The notes below the pieces were generated by a model. The model did not search any database, was not told the origin of the DNA, and saw only the letters and a list, made by a program, of their open reading frames with translations. The translations under genes were made by a program, and so were the position numbers. 5,885 bases of DNA from Bacteroidota bacterium (GTDB taxonomy: Bacteria; Bacteroidota; Rhodothermia; Rhodothermales; Rubricoccaceae): NCBI GenBank assembly GCA_022564455.1, contig JADFLK010000152.1, forward strand, positions 1-5,885, in the 5' to 3' direction. Shown here piece after piece: positions 5,784 through 5,885 of the stretch. Numbering within the stretch: the first letter of the stretch is position 1; each line of letters opens with the position of its first letter.

Positions 5784-5885
5784 CTATTGCTGCGCCCCGG
5801 CCAGCCGCCGGAAAACCTCGTCTACCCCGGCGACGATCACCCGGATGCCTTCCACGGTGGTGCGTTTGAGGGCGAGCGGCTCGTA
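5784..5885 (-). CDS. C-terminal end of an unrecognised protein (5' end outside window)
   Basis: Read leftward from the right edge, this frame is open for 33 residues, beginning YEPLALKRTTVEGIRVIVAG and ending in VFRRLAGAQQ, with stop TAG at 5784-5786. Codons favour G or C in the third position, as in the neighbouring genes, which supports real coding. The middle reads as a hydrophobic strand (IRVIVAG) followed by an amphipathic helix (VDEVFRRL). I do not recognise the family from so short a piece. It converges with the zinc-ribbon gene, and the TACGTGA inverted repeat lies between their stops. Confidence 0.55.
   Translation of the reverse strand, partial: YEPLALKRTTVEGIRVIVAGVDEVFRRLAGAQQ

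Overview
The window is 5885 bases of moderately GC-rich bacterial chromosome. It holds five complete genes, two gene ends cut by the window edges, and short intergenic gaps. The five complete genes start at ATG codons preceded by pyrimidine-rich or purine-poor bases, with no Shine-Dalgarno sequence at normal spacing. That habit, together with the protein types, fits the Bacteroidota/Rhodothermota side of the tree (a Rhodothermales- or Salinibacter-like organism). This placement is an inference; no rRNA or other phylogenetic marker is present.

Layout, left to right. (1) 3-107 (+) is the C-terminal tail of a protein that looks like a PP2C-type phosphatase. (2) 151-1335 (+) is a CPA2-type monovalent cation:proton antiporter membrane domain with an unusual ion-site sequence. 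(3) 1415-2644 (-) is a patatin-like phospholipase, convergent with the antiporter. (4) 2763-3128 (-) is a small SnoaL/NTF2-like protein upstream of the patatin gene and on the same strand. (5) 3311-4435 (+) is an SPFH-domain protein ending in a GYF_2 domain. (6) 4550-5629 (+) is a protein with two zinc ribbons and a C-terminal transmembrane anchor. (7) 5784-5885 (-) is the C-terminal end of an unrecognised gene, convergent with (6).

The most coherent unit is the pair 3311-5629. A soluble SPFH protein next to a membrane-anchored zinc-ribbon protein recalls the Bacillus subtilis YdjI/YdjG partnership, in which anchors hold an SPFH protein (and PspA) at the membrane during envelope stress. Here the SPFH protein ends in a GYF_2 domain flanked by proline runs, where relatives often carry a zinc ribbon. 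The zinc ribbons may therefore be supplied by the partner. The neighbouring patatin lipase and antiporter also act on or in membranes, but nothing in the sequence ties them to the pair.

The non-coding structure most worth attention is an inverted repeat built from iterated TACGTGA units (5646-5745), between the convergent genes after the zinc-ribbon gene. A second imperfect dyad lies between the SPFH and zinc-ribbon genes (4449-4527). No RNA genes, insertion sequences, CRISPR arrays or prophage genes were seen.
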